A stretch of 64,000 nt of DNA from Gnetum montanum (GCA_015680685.1 MNCI01016519.1:68802-132801), one strand, 5' to 3'; counted from the stretch's first letter, positions 46,970-58,768 are shown. The notes: generated by a model not told the origin, from the letters alone. Numbers and translations are program-made.

Positions 46970-47781
46970 TTAGTTATGGATCACCAATATATTCTTCTTT
47001 AAATTCTAAAATATTGTCCATATCAAGTTTCTTGATGAAAATGTCTCTTTGATGCCTTATGGGAATATACATAACCTTACTAATGTTGATCATGCTTCTT
47101 GTATCAAGTAGGGATTTACCATAGTCTTTGAGTTCATCATATTTATTATAGTAGTGATGGCTCCTTTGGTGCTCTTTTTCATTTCTTTTCCTAAGTATTC
47201 TTCTTCTTTTTTCTTATCATAATGTCTTCTTCTTTTTGAGTAATAATTATGATCTCACCTTCTCTCCTTGTCAAGTGTTCTATTTTCATACCTTTGTGGA
47301 GAACTGTATCCATGTCTATATTGTTGTTAGAATCTATAGATGTGCATGATGAAGAGAATAGAATGGTGTTGACTAGTTCCCTTTCTATGGCCCATTGATT
47401 CTTCTCTCCTGGATTAGTTGGAGGTCATAGGCCTTATATTCCTCCTTGCTTTGGTGGTTCACCTCATTACTTCTTGGAGTTTCTACTAAGACTATGCATA
47501 GTTTCTATTATATGGAATCATTCATGTATGAAATAGATGGTTAAGAATTGGATTAGTGATTATGAGATCTTTTAACTTAATATTCGATATCTTTCTTTTT
47601 TTGAGGATAGTATCACTTGTGATGCATGTTTGTCTTTTTCTTGCTCATACTTGATTTCCATAATAGCATATCTTCTAGCTTGAGCTTCATTTGGATAATA
47701 TGATCTAGTTATGTTCTTAGTAAATTGATACCCTTTATGTGCATGACCAAGACTAAATATAAGTAGAGCTTCTTGAAGCAT
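46970..47781 (-). pseudogene. Unidentified decayed coding stretch with basic, Arg/Lys-rich tail
   Basis: Minus strand 47781-47572 is open (LGHAHKGYQFTKNITRSYYP; NEAQARRYAIMEIKYEQEKD). After stops, a second readable stretch at about 47330-47140 is rich in Arg, Lys, Glu and Tyr (YENRTLDKERR; SKRRRHYDKKKEEYLGKEMK). The composition suggests a nucleic-acid-binding or gag-like tail. I do not recognise the family. Confidence 0.25.
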
Positions 47782-50700
47782 AGATGGAGTTGAATAATTT
47801 GATGATAATACAATTTTATCTTACAAATTTCATCTGAACTATTCATCTTTATAAAAAATAAAAGTGAAATATATATAATATGAATTTGCATGATCATAGA
47901 AAATTCTTATTTGTAATGGTTCATTCTAATTTTTTTCAGTATAGGTTTTTTCCTTATTTTCATTAATATCATGTGTAGGTGAGGAGTTTACTTAATGTGT
48001 TGAAGCCATGTTTAATCATTTAGATCTTAAGGATATGTTTAGGAATTATTATTTGCTTAGAAATTAAGTTGTAAATTTCTAAATATAATGAAATATAATA
48101 AAATCAACTAACTAGTATATATTAATACCATCCTTGATAAGGATACTAATGATGAACAACAATAATTTCCAACATCCAATCATACAAGTTACAAGCATAT
48201 GCACATGACTAGATTGTAATGTGTGGATGGGAAAATATTATATACTAGTGTGTTAATAGTAGGTTCATGATCATTATCTTCCTACTAGAGTTAGTAAGGC
48301 TTCAAATGTATAGTTTAAGTCTTTGTAATGTACAAGATTAGTTAATGTTGGTTAACACTTAAAATACTAAAGTAAAGCATGATGGAATGAATGTAAAGTA
48401 TATTAATTAAGGAATAATAGGAATATTTTAAAACTAGCCTAACAATAATAAGTATTCATTCTTAACTTTTCATACATGCCTTGAGCTAATATAATTGCCA
48501 TTAGGATTACTCAGTGACTTGCTACTAGTGAATGAAGCTAAGTCACTATTGGTTTACCAAATTTTATATTTGTGTACTCAAAATCAAGTATTTCTATTTT
48601 GATAAGTAACTAATAAACATGGAAAAGGGAAATAATGATGAAAATATAAAAGACATTGGAAAAGTAAATGACATAGAGAATAAAATTAATCTACGTGATA
48701 TGTAGTAATGATAACAAATAATCTTGATATTCATTGTTGGACATAAAGTATATCCTAGCATATTCCAATCAAATAAGGATGTTGTGCACAAATTCATCAC
48801 CACATTATGGGAACTCATAACTAACTCTAAATTCGAGAAATAACATTGCAAGAGTTATGCTACTAGAGTGACCAAAAGGTAAGTTTCTTATTATAACAAA
48901 ATTGTATTTATAAACATGGTCTTAGCTCACTTCATCATATCTACGATATCCTGATTGATGCACAAAACCTTGATTTATCAATCTTGATCCAAGAATTTAA
49001 TAGTTTTTGATATTTTAATTATTCTTGAGGGGGTAGCACTAGCAGATAAGGGATCGGTAGACTATTAAGAGTCTTGAAAATTATTTTATGTAATTTCCTT
49101 TATTAACTACAATAATTTCCTTTATGTTCAATTGATCCTAACTCAGATTACAGAGGGAGGTTAGGACTTGTTATCTTATCCTTTGTGGAGATAGTCTTCT
49201 TTAGAATGATCATTGTTTTAGGATAGCTATATCCAATTGGACTTTGATTATCAGTTATGAGTATTAATTAAAACTAAAATGTAGTAGGCTTGTAGACAAA
49301 TAGATAAGAAAATTTATAAAAGTACACATGTTAACTAATTCATATAATACATAGAGTATGATGGTGTTAGCTTTCAAAATTTTTGATTGTTGGTGATGGT
49401 GGATAAGACACTATAACACTTGTTGGATCTTGTTAATGATAACTTGCTTTTATTGGATGGCTTAGTTTTTATAGATAATTATCATAAGTTCTCCAACTCA
49501 CTAGATTTTAATTAATGATTCATTATTATTGATCTTAATAGAATTTCTTATAATGTTTTTCAACTAAGTCTTTGTTACATTGAACCCCCTCCCTCTTTCT
49601 ATCTTTTATAGATAGACTCATAGGTCCTAGGAACATGGGTGATGCTTATGGAGCTAGAAGTGATAACTATATGGGATGTAGGCTTGTAAACTATTTATTA
49701 GTTTTTAATGTGGGTTATTGCTTAAAGTGTATAAGATGAATTAGAGATGTCTTTTATTTCATGCATGTATTAGACATATGACTTTTAGTTAATGTTGGAA
49801 GTTCTTGTGTAGAATAACACATTGTAGAAAATTATTAAATTTTCTATATATTTGAATATTATTTTAATCATAGTTATGGCTTCCAAATAATTATCGTTAT
49901 CATGGTTATTTTCTACTTCTATTTAATTTCTATCTCATGCTTATTATGCCTACTAAGTTTTGGGGTATTAAAATTCATAAAGGAAGTTTTCTTTTACCGT
50001 TTATATTTCTCTGTAAATTCTAGTTTCATTGCCATAGCTTTTTATGCCTAAAATTTTTGCCTTAATCAAGCTTTCTTTCTTGAAATTCAAATACCTTCTC
50101 TTGTAATTTTTTTAGTCTTTGCATTATGTTTGTGATTTCTTCTCTCATGACCTTAGTTTTGGCAAAGCATAGCATAAATTATACATCTTTAAATATATAT
50201 GTCCTCATGATATTATTCTTGTGTATGAGAAGAGTTGTTAATTTGGAATCCCAATATCGAACACTTGGTTCTAGTAGACTTTGGGGATTGGCTTTGCATT
50301 CAGTTACAAAGTTTCTCCAAACTCGCTAGTTTTTAATCCACTCCATCACTTGTCAAATTTTAATTTTTTGAAAGTAGGAAAATGTAAAAATGTTAGAATA
50401 GAAGGATCTTGAGGATTCTTTAATTTTCATTAGTATTTCTTTATCATCATTGTTGATGTCATATAATAGTGTGTGAACTATATCCTTTGGATTCTTCTCA
50501 TAGCTCATTATCCGAATCTACTACTCCTTGTAGATTTTCATAGAATAATATTCTAATGCTAAACTTGAAATGGAGATATAATTTAGCATTTTAGTAATGT
50601 TATTTGAAGTTATTTTCATGATGTTTTTAATTGACTTTGTATGTTCTATTACAAAATTACTACTCTAACCTATAATTTATTTTTCTACTTTTCTTCTTCT

Positions 50701-51704
50701 TATGATTAAAGGTTGCTTATCTTTATCTTCTTCATTATGTGACATATTCATTTAGGAATCTAGTATTTGTTTTTTGTTTTGTTTTTTGATTTGGTGATAA
50801 TGTATGTTTGAGTTTTATTAACAACTTCTTCATCTTTCTTTGTGGAATCTTTAGTCTTCCATTCACTTCATGTGTAGAGTCTACATGGTGGATTACTGGG
50901 AATCCAAAATGTTTTAGATGGTAATCCTATTAGAATGATAAATTTAAAGTGCTAATTTTTATCTTCAAATTTTTCAAACACTTGAAATTCTATTGATCAT
51001 TATTTTTGATTTGTACAATTTGAGATACCATGAGTTGTGGAATTATAGCATGCATCATGGTGTAGTTGGAAATAGTGAGTAATTAAGTTTTGAGAACATA
51101 ATGACCTCATCATGAGTTATGTTCTTGTAAAAGCTAAAAAATTAGGATTCTTTGGTGTTCAACAATTTTATCATAATTTTTCATGAAATTGCCTTATTTT
51201 GAACAATCATCATGAAACCACAAGTCTTGGTTGAAAGTTTTAAGTAACCAATACCTAAGCATAAGTCATGGTTAACACCACAAGCATACCATAGGTTGTG
51301 GTTAAGAAAACATTAAAATCTACAATTCTAAAAGTCATGGTGGACTTGTGGTCTATTTTTCTACTCTAAATTCATGGTATAATGAAATTTATTAAATATC
51401 TTAATTTTTAAAGATTGAAATTAACTAAAATTATCATGCATAGGTTCATTTTGAAAAGGTCTATAATTTGGGATAGAGATATTGGATATTTGTAATTATA
51501 AAAAATGACAAATTGGAGTAAAATTTTTAATGAATTTTGAACTTTTGATTTGATGATAAGAATTTTAAGAATTGATAAAGAGTGAAATCTTGTGTATATT
51601 GGTTTGAAATAATGAATTGAATGTTGGACTTGTTAAGGTTGAAAGAGTGATGAAGGTATTAAAATGACCAAATTACATAAATGTGTGAGTTGGAAGTTGT
51701 GGAG
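47782..51704. other. AT-rich DNA, no gene seen
   Basis: About 3.9 kb, strongly AT-rich, all frames short and fortuitous. A cluster of short dispersed repeats (accacaagtcatggtt variants, both orientations) lies at about 51030-51350. Confidence 0.6.
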
Positions 51705-52557
51705 TGATAAATTATATTGTTGGATTGCATCGACACAACCTCGTCGATGTGATCTTATCAATGTAGGGTCTGCTACGTTAACGTTTACTCATTGACGTGA
51801 CACCCTACTTTCACCTATAAATGTGCATCTACCCACCAAATTTATGGTAATATTTCAATTAGTTGTAGTAAAGCTCTTGTATTTTTTTCTTTTAAAAGTT
51901 AGAATATTTTCTAAGTGCCTGTAGTAGGAGTTAAAGAAGTGTACATATCTTTATTCGAGCATTGATGTACCTAAGCACCTTAGTATGAACGATAATAAAG
52001 ATGAGATTTTTTGAAAAAACCTTGTAACACTCAAAATACATTAATGTTTCCTGATGCATTTATTTTCCATGCACTTTATTTTATTAAATTCTAAGTAAGT
52101 GATTAATATCGATTAAATAGCAAAGATAAATATGACCACTTCGAGCATATGCTTAATGCTTGGTAATCCTAGTAGCACTTAACACTTGGTAATCCAATAG
52201 TACTATAATGTGTTTAGGATGTTTACGGAAAGTTAGAACAAATGCTTATGTTAGGATTAGTTATGTGTTAGCTAGTTATTAGATTAAATAGATTAATTAA
52301 ACATCTATTATTTTCTTTCTAGCACTTAGGTGATTAAAATGATAAAAGATAAAATGATAGAAATTAGATGCCTCAGTTACCCTTAACCATGCACTTGCAC
52401 CTCACAAGTGGAACTAAGAAGACAATGATCATGATTTGTAGATTCATCTCCTAGACCTACTGCACTTAAGAGCTAAAGTCTATAGAATTCGACTGGATTG
52501 CTTAGTGAACACTAGTAATTCATATGGTTAGGCATAGGGTATACTCATTGCTTATCA
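51705..52557 (+). mobile_element. 5' LTR of Athila-like element G
   Basis: 853 bases with TGATAA..TTATCA ends (6-bp inverted repeat). TATA box at 51816-51823. Shares with B and C the block GCCTGTAGTAGGAG..TCTTTATTCGAGC (51917-51962), the ttcgagcat..GCTTGGTAATCC repeats (52140-52195), and the closing ..ATTG/CTTATCA before the primer site. No 3' LTR in the window. Confidence 0.82.
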
Positions 52558-52558
52558 T

Positions 52559-52583
52559 TGGTGCTATTGCCAAGAATCAAACC
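52559..52583 (+). promoter_or_regulatory. Primer-binding site of G (tRNA-Asp type, decayed)
   Basis: tggtgctattgccaagaatc and following bases. The tRNA-Asp complement as in element C, with only transitions. Confidence 0.82.
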
Positions 52584-52605
52584 TAGGTCACCCATGTGAT
52601 AGGCG

Positions 52606-54035
52606 GGATTTTATATTTTTATGGGTTTTTTTATGGGAACCACATCATGCAAAGAATTTAACATTTTGTTATTGGTCAACAAGAGAATGACAAGAAATCC
52701 ATGAAAATACTCATGCGCTTTAGAGGGTAGGCAGGTACAAAGAGCATCAAATCCCTTTAAAGTCACATCCTTATTAGTCCATTTAACCTTTTCCAAGCTT
52801 GAAAAATACTATGATCACAAGTTCATTAAAATTTTCATTAAGTAAGGGACCTCATATTTCCAAAATAAGAAATACCATAGAGTTTTGTGGATGGGTGGAT
52901 GACATCAACTCATTGCCTATTTCATGAAAAAGAAACCATGTCTTAGTTATCTATATCAAAATTCAAAGATAGAATCTAGAAATTAGCAATCAAATAACAT
53001 TAAGTACAAACCACAATTAGCAAGCAACTACAACATCATGGTGTCTTGTAGCAATAAAGGAAAAGAAGACAAACATAAGAAAAACATAAACCAAAATAAA
53101 GTAAAATATAGAAGACATTGTAAAATATTTAAGAAAGAAAAAATGTATTGAAGATGTTGTGAAATAAAAAATGGTGTAAAAAAAAGATGTAAAAACAAAA
53201 AAGTGTAAAAAAAAAAGAAAATGAAAAAACTAAAGATCCATGTTAATTAATTAGCATGGATGACCATATTCCCCACAACTGAGTTGGAAGGAAAAGATTT
53301 GAAATATTGAATGTGCTTGTTCATCTAAGGAGGTGTTGCGATCACTAGCTCTCTTGGATTCATGGGAAGGTTTGACTTGTTGCATGCTGACTAGTAGTTT
53401 CTTATTTGGGATTTTAGGTTTGTATATTAGCATGGCCCTAGAAGCAAAGGTTTCATAGATGATGTAAGGTTTTCACAATGTTTGGAACTTAGTTCTTTGT
53501 GGCACATGTGTGGTGTTCTAGTAAAGGACCTTGTCTCCTAGTTGAAATTTCACTTTCCTTATTTTTGAAGTCATGACATTGCTTGTTGAATGCCTTATAT
53601 AACTTTTTAGATGACAGGCTATCAATCGATTCTCATCTAGAACATTAAGTTTAATCAGTCTCTATTTATGTGCTAGAACAAGGTCAAGGTTAAGGTCATA
53701 GGCTATTGAAAGTGTACAAAGTTTAGACTAAATAGGAAGAGTTGGTAGTTTTTTATACACCAGCTCATAGGGAGAATAGCCTATAGGGAGTTTCCATGTG
53801 GTGTGGTAGGCCCAAAGAGCATCATTAAGTTTAGTGCTCTAGTCTCTCCTATATTTGCTAATTGTTCTTGTTAAGATCTTAGTAATCTCCCTATTTGTAA
53901 CCTTAGCTTTACCATTGGCTTAGGGGTGGTAGGGTGTTGTTAATTTATGTTCTACCCCCAAGCATTGCATAAGCTTCTAAAAGATAGTACCTATAAAGTG
54001 AGTACCATTATTAGAAATAAGTGCACATGGCATAC
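52606..54035 (-). pseudogene. Truncated Athila-like integrase and 3' region (element H)
   Basis: Minus strand, starting inside the integrase core (SNNGTHFIGTIF; TTPYHP-ANGKAKVTNREITK; LPIGYSPYELVYKKLPTLPI), then the C-terminal domain (FQLGDKVLY; MLIYKPKIPNKKLLVSMQQV) and SIFQIFSFQLSCGEYGHPC. It aligns step by step with element B 19686-20450. The post-pol T-rich tract and the tgactttaaagggatttgatg..ctttgcatgatgtggttcccat block match B 20870-21030. The left end stops at about 52606 against the leader of G, in the opposite orientation. The right end is cut by LTR I. Confidence 0.85.
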
Positions 54036-55682
54036 TGTTGGCGACCGTTTAGGACGCGACTGCCAACGAGTGTCCTCGAACAGGATTTAGGTGCTTGTTG
54101 GTCTCTAGAAACACTAAGGCCTAGTTACCTCTAAATAGACTTAGTAGTTAATGTGAGTATGTGTGTGTGTTGTTGCAGTGTGCGGTTGTGAAAAATGAAA
54201 CGATTGCATTGTGTGTAAACTATAAATGACTTATCTTAAATAGATTCAGCCAACTTTGCCAAGTACTATGAGTTGTTGAGGGTTCCTATTTTGTTCAATT
54301 GCCTAGTCTATACTCTCTTTATAATACCTACTTGTAACAAATAAAATTTTGCAAACACATTTGAGCACAACTCTACGAATCTACTTCTAATTTTCCTCAG
54401 AGAAAGAAATAGTTCCACAAGAAAAGTAGAAATAGAGCAAGATTCAATGGAAATAGACAGAAAAGAAAGTAGATTTGTGTTAAGACCTCAAATATTTAAA
54501 CAAGATAAAATGATACAAGTAAACACTTCACAATAAAGCTATCCAAAATTCAATAACTACAAATTGTTCAAACTTTCAAGGCTCAAATAAGCAATTTCTT
54601 CAAGACAATCCTACTATTGCTACGTAAACTATCACGTATGAGACTCCATTTTGGCTAGATAATGGATGTCAACAATTGAATTCAATAGAACCTTCAAAAG
54701 ACTTGACAATTTCTGATTGAAATACCACGGAGATTCACTTTAAAGATAAAAAGAAGTTATTCTGGTCTCATCAAAATACCAAAGATTTTCTGAACCCTCT
54801 TGACTATTGAATCATTCAACGGCATGACTACAAGCAGAGGCTCTCTTACAACAATCCCAATAGCAGTTCTTATACATTGCAAAATAATCAAATTCACTAA
54901 TAAAATGCTCTTAAGTCTTTCAAACACAAGTGCTTCTATGGCAAAATTTTAATAGAAATTTTCAATTATGCAACAAGAACAATAAGAGCAATCTAAAAAT
55001 CCCAAAATTACTTGCCAAGGATGATACTATCTAAACCACTAGCTAAAAAATTTTAAAAAAATAAAAATAAAACATAACTCACAGGACTATGACAAAGAGG
55101 CTAAAATATTTTCTTTAGCCAGTCATCTTATAAGCAATCTTTCACAATTTCTTCTTTACAATGCTCTTCCAAGACCCAAAGTGTGTCTCCAAGTGAGAGC
55201 TCCAAGTGCTATCCAGTAGTCCCCAATATCCCTAGTGTCTTCCGAGTGTTGTTATTTCTTTTTAACCCTGAATCCTTTTTATAGGGTTCAAAAGGTAGTT
55301 ACATATTTCAAAATATCTTAGCTAGCTTCTCTCCCAAGTAAGGAAGTTATTTACTTGCCCAACAAGTTAGGAGATCTTACTTTCTCAACAAGTTAGGTAA
55401 GTTACAAAAATTTTGGGTGGTTGTAACCACCATAGAGATAAAAAAGCTGCGGTTGACAAGTGTCCCATTTAATTGACAAGTGGCCCTTCAGTCGCCAAGT
55501 GGTCACCATGGAGACAAAAAAGCTATAGTTGACAAGTGGCTTTTTTAATTGCCAAGTGTCTTCATGGTAATCAAAATTAAAATTAGTTATAATATCATAG
55601 TTGTAACTATCATAGGAAGTTACAACTTCCATAGGAATAAAAGGGATAATAGCCAAATGTCCCCTTTATATAGGATGTTACA
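54036..55682 (-). mobile_element. LTR-like insertion (I) into integrase of H
   Basis: The integrase frame of H breaks exactly at tgttggcgaccg (54036). Read on the minus strand, the segment starts TGTAACATCC at 55682 and ends GTCGCCAACA at 54036, with a TATA box at 55283-55276 (CCCTATAAAAAGG), a 76-bp tandem duplication in the U3 part and a GT run at 54156-54170. The inner edge is well supported. The outer edge at 55682 is a guess from the TGT/ACA ends. Sequence to the right does not resume the integrase, so this is not a simple solo LTR. Confidence 0.45.
55425..55575. repeat. 76-bp tandem duplication
   Basis: Two copies of caccatrgaga(t/c)aaaaaagct..gttgacaagtg..aattg(a/c)caagtg, starting near 55429 and 55505. 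Within them, gacaagtggcc motifs repeat several more times. Confidence 0.7.
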
Positions 55683-56060
55683 CAAATATCCCATAACTTT
55701 ATTTTTCTTTTTAAATCATAAAATATTTTATTTAAATCATAGTAATAGATATAGTAACCATGGAGTTGTTGCATACATGGATGGGTTAATATAAAAATGT
55801 ATATGTACGTGTGTAATATTTGTCCATCTTTCTTATGCTTGGGACCCATGATTTGCTTCTTGCCTTCCATCAACCTCTGTCTATTCAAATCATCTGCGAG
55901 TTGAAGGATTTGAACCTACAAAATGCATTAAAATGAAATGCTATGCCATGGTAGTTATATCCAATAAAAATTCCGACATAAATGGTGGGACCTCCACATA
56001 TTGATTCAAAAATTTTGCTGAAATAATTCCTACTAAAAACACGGTGAATCCCAGCGTAGA
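55683..56060. other. No feature seen
   Basis: AT-rich with a TA/GT-rich stretch (55790-55825). A tRNA-like T-arm at 55895-55925 was rejected. Confidence 0.4.
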
Positions 56061-56320
56061 TTTTTCTATTTTTGCTGTAGTCCATGGATAGACGTTCAGG
56101 AAGAAAGGATGCAAGCCCAGATCTAGTTCCTCCACTCACAGCATTGAAAATAAGGAAACCCTAAAGATTGGTGCAGTTGTCAACCAACTTTCTAATACAG
56201 TCCAGGCACACGGGCAAAGTTGTTAATGGCACATGAGGATGAGATTATGTTTCTGCACAGGGTTATTCCATAAAACTCTTTCATATCCATCAGAGTTGCA
56301 TCAGATCGAGGCTCGACACG
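56061..56320 (-). pseudogene. Alpha-tubulin gene fragment
   Basis: Minus strand. Readable blocks: CLDCIRKLVDNCTNL then (after a stop) GFLIFNAVSGGTRSGLASFL and ERLSMDYSKN, corresponding to the tubulin region with the signature GGGTGSG that binds the GTP phosphates. Here it is SGGTRSG. Upstream, NNFAR of the conserved AANNFARGHY is present, but about ten residues are deleted and the frame shifts. The match ends abruptly near 56061. Only about 80 of roughly 450 residues are represented, with no sign of introns inside. Dead fragment. Confidence 0.8.
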
Positions 56321-56923
56321 CTAGTCACTATGAAAAACCAGAGCCCCAAGAGCAACCCTGAGCTACTGCAAAGCTGAAGCCATGCTGGGCCAAATTCTTC
56401 TTCCTCCTTTTCGAAACTTTTCTGAATATATTGCTATATAGTTGTGACCAAGTTGTATTGGTAGACAGCAGGGCATGATACTAATCTATGGTACCTCCAT
56501 CCCTATTGCGAAGAATGAGCACACGGAAGGGCCACATCAAACCCGCAAGGAGCAGTCAAAGCACTTAATATAAGCACGTGCGTGTTTAAATTGCAGAACT
56601 TTAAAGGATGCTCGTATCAGCATGAAAAAGGAGAATTTAGTAAATTAAAAATAATTTTTTTGTCATTTGATTCAATAACATTCTGAATGTCAATCTATAT
56701 TGTTGCACTATCATGGGCTAGGAGCTCTATGTGAGTACGACAGCTAGGGAACGACCAGGGCTAATGCGAGGAACCTTGTAAAACGTCTCGCATAGCAGGG
56801 AATTGGAATCAACCGATTTCATACTTGTGAAACCTTGGTTTATTGATAGTGGGGTGCAATCCTACAGAATTTGGATAAAATTGACGATCCACCCCCTTAG
56901 TGAAAAAGCGTAATACACCCTCT

Positions 56924-56947
56924 CCACTGCTTCCTCCCGTAGGAGTC
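56924..56947 (-). other. Short stretch resembling a conserved 16S rRNA segment
   Basis: Minus strand CTCCTACGGGAGGAAGCAGT..., differing at one base from the universal small-subunit rRNA segment CTCCTACGGGAGGCAGCAGT over about 22 bases. Flanking sequence does not match rRNA, so it is at most a tiny organelle-derived scrap or a coincidence. Confidence 0.2.
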
Positions 56948-56965
56948 TACTAGATCTAGTGTTAG

Positions 56966-57107
56966 TCAACATCTACCCCTAACGCCAAAGGGAATCATAT
57001 GGAATTCCAACAACAGATCTACTGTGTTTTCATGCTCCTTTGTCATAAATCTGTCCGGCATGAATTGCAGAGTCTTTTTCCACACTCTTAGATTTTGGCC
57101 AATGGCC
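56966..57107 (-). pseudogene. Cytochrome P450 fragment around the haem loop
   Basis: Minus strand, 46 open codons ending in TGA: AIGQNLRVWKKTLQFMPDRF, then MTKEHENTVD and FHMIPFGVRGRC. This matches the plant P450 run from AIGRDPxxW through the PERF motif to the haem-binding loop PFGxGRRxC. The Cys that ligates haem is present, but the loop reads VRGRC and translation stops right after it. A little more homology (RIILNL) precedes an in-frame stop. Fragment only. Confidence 0.75.
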
Positions 57108-57277
57108 TAGAGATTGAGGATGATTCTGGATTGTTTGGCGGATGAAGTCACAGAGTTTCCTTGATCATGTAGTTTAGGTATTTCATTTCTGAAGCGATTC
57201 CATGTCAAATTTCTTGGTGGAGCTTCTCCATGATGCCAAAATTTCTTACGATCTCACTCGTCACCCACTCCAGAGCT

Positions 57278-57625
57278 GAACTCAACCATGCCACCAGAAG
57301 CATCATTTTTTTATCAAAACCTCTTGTTGCAGCACCTTGAAAGCATTCTCAAAAGTATCAAATGTCCATGGCTTCCCAATAAGAAATTCTCGTGTCTTTG
57401 TTGTAGATGAAGTAACCAGGGCTACCCCACCATAAGCTATAGAAATATCTACAATTGACACACCATTTTCTTTTGACTTTAGATAAACCCTCATGCCAGC
57501 ATTCACAATTACAATGTCATCATCCCTTGATTTTCAAAACATTCAATTCAGCAACATGGGTAGCTGCAATAAGAACATTGTATTGCATCCTCTTGAATTT
57601 CATTTCTATTCCAACTTCATGGTTA
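57278..57625 (-). pseudogene. XDH: Xanthine dehydrogenase fragment (FAD-domain region)
   Basis: Minus strand: NHEVGIEMKFKRMQYNVLIA and HVAELNVLKIKG, joined with a one-base shift to RDDDIVIVNAGMRVYL, IAYGGVALVTSSTTKTREFL and IGKPWTFD..VLQQEVLIKK, then after another shift DASGGMVEF. These are the flavin-binding and CODH-type C-terminal parts of plant xanthine dehydrogenase, an enzyme of purine catabolism. About 180 residues that should lie between ELNVLKIK and RDDD are missing. Broken and partial. Confidence 0.8.
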
Positions 57626-58212
57626 GTTAACTGTTGCAGAATTATTCACAAGAAAGAGCATAATCCTCCTTGAACAATTTCAGTTCATTAGGATTCTGTA
57701 CCTTACTATTTGCAAATAAGTCCAGTTGTTCCATGAAATGGCCAAAATGTGCCAACATTTCTGCCTCCTTTAAAAGCTTAAAACATTATGCAAGCCCTTT
57801 AAAACTGAACTGTACTGAAACTTTTATTGAACTTTTTATAGTTGAAAAGATAAATCTTTTTGGAGGAAAATTCCCATCAAACATAAGGTTTGATGGTATA
57901 AAAACCTGATTCCTAAAAAAATAAACAAATTGTACACTATCAAGTCCTTTGTTCATGGACTATTCTTGAGATGGGAAGAGAATGGTGAGGATTACTCTGG
58001 TCAGAATCCTCATATCTCTAACCTTCTCATAAGCAATCTTTCTATTACTTTTTGGCTTGCTGGAGTTTTCAACTTGATCTTCTTGAGCTTTTTCTTTAGC
58101 AATCCTCTCATCTTCTTTCTCAAACAAATTCTCATTTTCTTGGAGTGTACAAATTTTTTTTCGACGCCTCCTTTTTCAACCATCTTACGTTTTCAATTTG
58201 AAGTAATGTTAT
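57626..58212 (-). pseudogene. Unidentified exon-like pieces upstream of the XDH fragment
   Basis: Minus strand readable pieces of about 40-60 codons: LQENENLFEKEDERIAKEKA with QVENSSKPKSNRKIAYEKVR (about 58150-57960), and KEAEMLAHFGHFMEQLDLFA with NSKVQNPNELKLFKEDYALS (about 57780-57660). They are charged, helix-like and coding-looking. I do not recognise the genes. The right limit is the insertion point of element C. Confidence 0.3.
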
Positions 58213-58237
58213 TGATGAGACGTGGTTCGCACAGGCT

Positions 58238-58345
58238 GCGATATCACGTACACGATATCGCAGTCGACCCGATATCGCATCCCCCGCGATATCGCGTACG
58301 CGATATCGCGTCCTTCCCTACGATATCGCGTACACGATATCACAG
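58238..58345. repeat. Three copies of a GATATCGCGTACGCGATATC palindrome
   Basis: Copies at about 58238-58263, 58285-58310 and 58320-58345. The middle one is a perfect 26-bp palindrome with half-site CGCGATATCGCGT meeting at GTAC. Degenerate copies occupy the same place in the LTRs of B, and one copy stands just upstream of the TATA box at 62771. Confidence 0.85.
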
Positions 58346-58768
58346 TCAGCCGCCATGTACTAAACGCCAAGTGATCGTACGCCTTGTTGGGGATCCCAGT
58401 CTTAGTGTAGCGAAGCTCTAGCAGTTTGATCTCTCTAGAGTTAGAATTTTTCTCGTGTTTGCCCGCAGTGTGGTGAATGTGATTGTACGGTGTCTTTATT
58501 CGAGTGTGCCGTACTTGGACACGCACATGACCGGCAATAAAGATCGAGATTACTTCATCATTGCAGCATTCACTTAGTTTATTTATTTGTTATTTATTTA
58601 ATGTTATTTATTGCTTTCATAGCGCGGTGTGAGTACGACTTAACTACGAGCATCTACGGGTGTGTACGGCTAGTTAAGGAATCGGTTACTCATCGCGATT
58701 AGTTTCTCACCCTTAAACTCCTAGAAGCGGAACGAGTACGACTTGATTACGAGCATTTAAGTGTGACT

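Noticed and set aside
47782-51704. Several 60-85-codon frames in AT-rich DNA
   Set aside because: Low-complexity composition, no motifs, no splice logic. Expected by chance at this AT content.
55895-55925. tRNA-like T-arm (minus strand GTAGGTTCAAATCCTTC)
   Set aside because: The T-stem has a mismatch and no D-arm, anticodon arm or acceptor stem can be folded from the flanks.
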